58,921 nucleotides of DNA from Methanobacteriota archaeon (GTDB lineage Archaea; Thermoplasmatota; Poseidoniia; Poseidoniales; Thalassarchaeaceae), in the NCBI GenBank assembly GCA_019654055.1, contig BPDA01000006.1, positions 1 to 58,921 of the forward strand. Direction: 5' to 3'. Below the pieces are notes generated by a model, which saw only the letters and a program-made list of their open reading frames with translations, made no database searches and was not told where the DNA came from. The translations under genes were made by a program, and so were the position numbers. Numbering within the stretch: position 1 is the first letter of the stretch; every line of letters begins with the position of its first letter. Below, piece after piece: positions 55,201 to 58,921 of this stretch.

Positions 55201-56732
55201 GTGGCCATCGAAGTGCCGCTGTACTCGAGGTACCAGTTGTTGCTCCAAGAGCCCTGAGCGCTGTCCGCCTCCTGCGACTTGCACGACCTGACGTAGTCGC
55301 CTGGTGCGACGAGGTCGGGCTTAATCCTGCCATCGTCAGTCGGACCTCGGCTGCTCCAGTAGTACATCTCGTCGGGAGCACCGCTGTATCGATTCTTGTG
55401 ACCGCCGATGGTGATGACGTTCTTGGCGGTCCCAGGAGGTGAGACGCCGTCGTTCCTCTCGTTGCCAGCAGCGAATAGCACCGTCATCCCTTGGTAGGAC
55501 CAGTACTGGTCCCACGTTGCGGTGCGATCGTCGGCGTCCTCCGACTGTGTGGAGTAGCTGCCGCCCCCGCTGCCTGCACCCCAACTGTTGGTGTGTAGGC
55601 GCGCGCCGTTGTTGTAAGCCGAATTGAGCATGCTGTTGATGCCGTAGCTGTACAACTGCCCTGTATCGTCGTCCTCCATGGCCTGGAAGTAGACCTGTGC
55701 CTCGGGTGCTACTCCTTGGTAGGTGCCGCTGCTCCGGGACCCATCACCCATCACGGTGCAGGCGACGTGGGTGCCATGCCCATCGGAGAGGTCAGCAGTC
55801 GAAGAGTCACCGGGGGTGACCGAGGTCAGACCGGCAATGCGTCCGGTGAAGTCTCCGTGGTCGTCATCAAGTCCGGAATCGCCTATGGCGATTTTTTGCC
55901 CACTGCCGTTCAGTCCAGTGATGAACGTGGTCTCGACAGAGTTGATTCCCATGTTCACTCTGGCCTGGTCATTGTGCAGAACCAACAGCGGCATCGGCGC
56001 GACGTAGGAGACGGACGGGTGCCTGACTAGGTCATCCACGTAATCGAGAGAAATCATTCCCCACATCCTGCCCTGCTCGGGGGACCAAGCCTCCTCCAAC
56101 CATAGGGAAGCTGCCATCTCCAAGGAATCCTCGAAACCCATTCCCGGCTGGTCATGGCGTATCAGGTCCGAGTCCTTCCAACCTAGGACCTCGACTAGAA
56201 GCGACTGCTCACCGCTCGCCATCCTCAAATCGGGATGGATGAGGAGGCCTGAGGGGACTGCGTATACCGCCTCGACAACCTCTGTCCGGGAGAGCGTCGA
56301 GATGGTCTCGGGTGTGGCCTGCACTAGGAATCCGGAAGGTGGTATTGTGGATCTGACCTCAAGATCACCTGCCTCAAGAAGGGCCTGCCTTCCCTCCCAG
56401 AGACCAACCTCGCCATCAATGAGGACCATTGCCAGATCGCTCCTTGGCTGAGCCAGTTCGGTGCTCATCTGAACCGCGGGGATTAATCCGGAAAGAGTGA
56501 AGACACCTATGCTGGAGTCTGCTCTGGTTGCTCTGATGTCCTCGAAACCGGAGTAGATTGTTGGCGCCCCAAGGTCCTGAATGCTATTGGAATCAGGAGA
56601 GATTTCCACCCTCTCGTACATGCCATCCAACGACGGCGAAGAGGTGTCTGTGGAATTCTTTGACTGCTCGATTACTGGGATGTATGACAGTAGAAGAATG
56701 GCAATCATCAGCGTCACGGAGCGCTTTGTCAT
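52236..56732 (-). CDS. Giant membrane-anchored subtilisin-like protease with CARDB repeats and C-terminal zinc finger
   Basis: A 1498-residue secreted serine protease. After a signal segment (SVTLMIAILLLSYIPVI) and a propeptide-like region comes an S8 catalytic domain: Asp about 285 in AIGDSGLDDDHGDF, His about 322 in DGHGTHVACTVMGDG, Asn about 424 in AAGNERNDG and Ser about 508 in YSGTSMATPAAAG. A P-domain-like segment, CARDB domains (VVIQNQGAGSVADLSVIARAD) and further beta-sandwich repeats follow. A helix at about 1385–1407 (VETLLIALIVLALVGGGLYVY) spans the membrane. The cytoplasmic tail has an acidic linker and an eight-ligand zinc site (Cys 1446, 1449, 1461, 1464, His 1469, Cys 1477, 1485, 1488). 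Export of peptides for feeding and signalling across the membrane are both possible. Confidence 0.9.
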   Translation of the reverse strand: MTKRSVTLMIAILLLSYIPVIEQSKNSTDTSSPSLDGMYERVEISPDSNSIQDLGAPTIYSGFEDIRATRADSSIGVFTLSGLIPAVQMSTELAQPRSDLAMVLIDGEVGLWEGRQALLEAGDLEVRSTIPPSGFLVQATPETISTLSRTEVVEAVYAVPSGLLIHPDLRMASGEQSLLVEVLGWKDSDLIRHDQPGMGFEDSLEMAASLWLEEAWSPEQGRMWGMISLDYVDDLVRHPSVSYVAPMPLLVLHNDQARVNMGINSVETTFITGLNGSGQKIAIGDSGLDDDHGDFTGRIAGLTSVTPGDSSTADLSDGHGTHVACTVMGDGSRSSGTYQGVAPEAQVYFQAMEDDDTGQLYSYGINSMLNSAYNNGARLHTNSWGAGSGGGSYSTQSEDADDRTATWDQYWSYQGMTVLFAAGNERNDGVSPPGTAKNVITIGGHKNRYSGAPDEMYYWSSRGPTDDGRIKPDLVAPGDYVRSCKSQEADSAQGSWSNNWYLEYSGTSMATPAAAGAAVLVREYLMEVIGRQAPQGALIKGLLILGAQDMGARDIPNDDEGWGRVNLVDSLIPDSDVGIFVDDRSRLSSGQTSEYTFDITRAGEPMKVVLTWSDYPGSSSSSDQLRNDLDLEVISPNGQVSYKGNAFVNGRSVTGGTKDSTNNVEVVLIDNAATGTWTVRVRDAQHGGGRTWQPYALAVRGVNVNDLSPDPAFVQNSFEISSPIPQVGEEVDVSVVIQNQGAGSVADLSVIARADSDLLGTHQLSMSPGESTVLEWNWTATQEGDVVFTFHIDPSDTVEEASESNNYLTQTVVVSAPGVRVSSEQETVTLGDATDSSTTWHLSLMNTALFETNATIEVSDPVRIQNGMQYDWFTSFTSNTFNLEAAETESVSLTMVHPAPPPPGLYSMVVTGTDVENSVTSELVIYFDVPVLAGVDIVMPSEQFLVSPLEPTELQILVFNEGNGAQTYDVELVSPAGWHLGLDTLGAFTGSSHGSTGTMAKDSGRVIDITINPPGAMIPAGSVFDAAVTIHSRVSSDSWSEDIPLVVRAIDEVTTTPSSDGVEHDIAPDALLEIEVELNNHGNRLLDLQPYVRNIPGGWTVSGGLDSISIPSGETGVWSVSLQGNGVAVSGDLELRFATSDGFYVDWNRTLNVLSGAIPTLDFHMVALPDGTVADHPLGVGAHPVGDPGFDLAWMVTNQGSTTWRPTTNLEVPDDDWSSSCSAPSSLAAGASSTVWCTVVIPLSAEASSEPIVTLVMQGEGVEVSDSVSLLVESVARVSWSLTNQPTGHEGYPTTLYIDLENTGNSEISHILQVSGPEGWNPLILDGVVVSLRPGEIRSLDVGFTPDSGDDGVVVVELVEADDIEGYSFSIEIDVLPAAREQGSSLVETLLIALIVLALVGGGLYVYSRRGENSSSLIQTDSLSKIADSLGLGEQDEEEEGSGIPCWICSQDITLGEAWACSECGARYHRAGQVQGCDIVSMGNCLHCDSSSDELVEA

Positions 56733-56765
56733 CGGCTACCGCCTCGCAGTCCTCAATTTGAGCGT

Positions 56766-56784
56766 ATGGGTTCTACGAACCCAT
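56766..56784 (-). repeat. Perfect inverted repeat upstream of the subtilase gene
   Basis: Arms ATGGGTTC and GAACCCAT (8 bp) around a TAC loop, 33 bases before the subtilase start at 56732 and 19 bases after the preceding gene's stop. Confidence 0.6.
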
Positions 56785-56803
56785 GAAGAGTCGTGATTGG
56801 GGA

Positions 56804-57358
56804 CTAGAAGAACCGGTACTGGGTCTCGTCGAAGAACAGCTCCATCGTCCATCCTCCCACATCGTGCGTCCACCTCTCGCTCCTCTGGCCGGAGTAGGAA
56901 TCGTAGTAGAGCAGAATCTCGATGGTGTAGTTCTCCCACACCGAGGCACCATCGATGAGCAGCTCCATGTCGTCACCTGAGACCGATGAGTGGGCTGGTA
57001 GGTACTCTCTCTGGAACGATGACCTAGATACCTCTAAGCCATCCGAATCAATGAACCTAATCTGCAAATCGATGTTCTCGATGGTCCGGCTGCCGTCGTT
57101 GTCTAGTTCGACCAAGACGACGTGGCCCGGTCCTCCCTGTCGGTAAACCACGTCCAGACTCACTCTGTCGTAGGGGACTATCCAAGTCAGGACGAATAGG
57201 CTGGCAGACAACAGTAGTACGACTGTCAGGGAGGCGAATATGACCCGAGTTGGGGAGATGAGTCGGGTTGCTCCCTCCTCAATGCTCTCCAGCACCTCGT
57301 GAGCCATCTCCGTGTCGGCCTCCTCGGCCTCGCTGCTGAGTTTCTCGAGCAGTCCCAT
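56804..57358 (-). CDS. Single-pass membrane protein with outer beta domain, hypothetical
   Basis: A protein of about 184 residues starting MGLLEKLSSEAEEADTEMA. A charged cytoplasmic helix is followed by a transmembrane segment (RVIFASLTVVLLLSASLFVLTWIV) and an outer beta-rich domain with GHVVLVELDNDGSRTIENIDLQIRF-like strands, ending YDSYSGQRSERWTHDVGG. No family recognised. I pick ATG 57358 because a full GGAGGTGA lies five bases upstream; a GTG at 57367 overlaps it. It follows the right-edge surface gene (stop TGA one base before its ATG), so the two are coupled. Confidence 0.65.
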   Translation of the reverse strand: MGLLEKLSSEAEEADTEMAHEVLESIEEGATRLISPTRVIFASLTVVLLLSASLFVLTWIVPYDRVSLDVVYRQGGPGHVVLVELDNDGSRTIENIDLQIRFIDSDGLEVSRSSFQREYLPAHSSVSGDDMELLIDGASVWENYTIEILLYYDSYSGQRSERWTHDVGGWTMELFFDETQYRFF

Positions 57359-57359
57359 G

Positions 57360-58921
57360 TCAATCACCTCCTAGTAACGTGGCCAGCAAGGTCAGTATCG
57401 CCGATGAGAAGGGCTCGATGACCATCACGTGCTTGGTCGAGCCGCTTATTCCTGGAATCATGTTGAGAAGTGACAGGTCCGAGGCCCCAAACCATTGACC
57501 CCCAGAGTCGTGCCAGTCGGAATCCCATCGGTAATCTGAGCATCGAGGAGGACGCCCCTGAAAATCGAACTCGGTCCCCTCGAACTCAGCTGAAGCGCGG
57601 GCGGAGACGATGATTCTCTCGCCTTGCACGTCATCCAACTCGATGATGCTGTACGGGGCCACCACTTCCCTGATGTTCACCGTGGCCCGCTTCAGGTTCT
57701 CCCCCAGTGCCTCTAATTCCTCAAGCACCATCGGCGGGGTGACGGGTACATTGCTGAGACGGATGTACATGCGCTCGACCCCGTCCCCACCCGTTTCTGA
57801 TTGCGAGGCCGAATGACTGCGTGGTCTTGATTGACATGAAATCGGTCATTCCCTCAGCTAGGAGAATAGTGTCCCCTCTCTTGTTTATCGCTCTGCCAAA
57901 GGCCTCGATGTACAATGACATTCCTTCCTCCGAGGCCCTGAAGTCCAGAGTCGGGGTGCCTTGGAAAGCTAAGTTCTGGGTTATGTCGAACTCAAGGGAG
58001 GGGGCCGTTGTCAGGTTTATCCATCCGGGCACGTCGGTCAGGAAAATCGTCGCCGGCCACCAAGCTGAGTCCAGCCACTGCATCTGTTGCATCATTATGG
58101 CACCGACGGCCGAACCCTCGCGCCGAAACTGCTCGGGAACCGTCATGTCGATGGATATCTCCCTGCCTAGGCTGGCTTGGAGGTCGACTGTCTCGGGAAT
58201 ATCATGAATCATAACCTCCGTCCTGCTTCCTGCCTCTCTGTTGATGAGCAGTATGTGGACCCAATCCAGCCTGTCGGAGAGGACGTAGTGAGTCGATGTG
58301 GTGACCTCTGTAATCTCACCGACCGTCCTAATCTCGAAGATTGCATCGAGGCCGAGGTCCGTGGGCACACCCACGCTCAGACCCTGCAGGGTGAGCAGTA
58401 GGTCCTGGCCGTTGACACCGTAGACTTGGAACATGAACTCGCTGTGTGCGGGGACCCATCCCTCGAGTCCCAGACTGATTGTCCAATCTTGGCCGTTGAC
58501 TTCGTTCGACCTAGATATGGATAGATCAATCGTCGGAGGTAGATCGGGGAGCCATGCCCTCAAGTGGAATCCATCAGCGATTCCCGTGGGAGCTGACTGG
58601 AAAGCGAATCCGTGAACCCAAGTCGGCGCCTTGAGGGAGCCGTCGCCGTGTACTGCCTCCACAGTGAGGTCGAACATGGAGTCTGCCTCGAGTTGGATGC
58701 CAAAGGAAAAGTCCTCTCCGGACTCGGAGCTGGTAGAGATATCCGAAGTAATACCTGACAGGACGCTGTTGACAGATTTTGCCGAGATTAGCGAAACCGC
58801 TGATGAAGAAAACGACCCCCGAAAGTCCGTTCGATGTGTTTAGCTCGGGGACATCGAGGCTTGCTCCGGAGTCGGTTCCCGTCGGAATCTGTACCCCGAC
58901 AGTCGAAGGAAGTGGATCGAT
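57360..58921 (-). CDS. Secreted or surface protein, partial at right edge, frameshifted
   Basis: The 3' part of a large gene that leaves the window on the right. I do not recognise the family. Two slips are seen: one near 58815 in a G5 run, where the frame of VGVQIPTGTDSGASLDVPE passes to FSSSAVSLISAKSVNSVL, and one near 57792, after which the repaired reading is ERMYIRLSNVPVTPPMVLEE. The visible part is beta-rich, with no cysteine cluster, and closes with a hydrophobic stretch (EPFSSAILTLLATLLGGD) that may anchor it. Its stop is directly followed by the single-pass membrane-protein gene, and the subtilase gene lies beyond, so it is part of a cell-surface gene cluster. Confidence 0.65.

Overview
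The window looks like a piece of a heterotrophic marine archaeal chromosome, most likely a Marine Group II (Poseidoniales) relative or another Thermoplasmatota lineage. The evidence is a thermosome, an MC1 chromatin protein, a Cdc48-type AAA ATPase, archaeal Hjc resolvase, the aIF1A–Rio1–KH translation cluster, a complex I operon lacking NuoE/F/G, DUF63 and presenilin-type membrane proteins, and very large secreted proteins with a single C-terminal membrane anchor. No rRNA or tRNA gene was seen, so the assignment rests on gene content only. Base composition is GC-rich apart from one AT-rich gap near 3.4 kb.

Layout. 0–4.5 kb: end of a thermosome subunit, threonine dehydrogenase, CTP synthase, an orphan ORF in AT-rich DNA and a TtuA/Ncs6-type tRNA thiolase. 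4.6–11.6 kb: a membrane-protein cluster (unknown membrane protein, DUF58, DUF4350-like, PRC-barrel) read from the Cdc48 ATPase side. 11.7–17.0 kb: aldehyde dehydrogenase, a 35-residue zinc-ribbon protein and succinate dehydrogenase. 17.1–24.7 kb: small informational and membrane genes (MC1, Lrp-type sensor, macro domain, Hjc, site-2 protease, signal peptidase, PLC-like lipoprotein, P-loop kinase, dCMP deaminase). 24.7–33.9 kb: FolC, presenilin-like protease, SerRS, and a leucine-degradation operon (methylcrotonyl-CoA carboxylase with methylglutaconyl-CoA hydratase). 33.9–37.4 kb: DUF63 and the aIF1A–Rio1–KH cluster. 37.5–49.4 kb: the complex I operon nuoABCDHIJJKLMN on the minus strand. 49.5–58.9 kb: giant cell-surface proteins, including a membrane-anchored subtilase with a cytoplasmic zinc finger.

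How it fits together: leucine catabolism feeds acyl-CoA carbon into central metabolism, succinate dehydrogenase and complex I feed the respiratory chain, and secreted proteases, signal peptidase and intramembrane proteases handle exported protein. This suits a peptide-eating, respiring cell.

Two cross-cutting patterns matter. First, many conserved genes are broken by single-base indels, mostly in G or C runs. I count about 23. They look like sequencing errors, so I annotate the repaired genes as single features. The apparent SdhA–SdhB fusion may be another such error. Second, a set of unrelated but architecturally similar perfect inverted repeats (7–9 bp arms, 3–4 nt loops) sits in intergenic gaps just upstream of operon heads, including those of complex I and succinate dehydrogenase. 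This is the best candidate for undescribed biology in the window.
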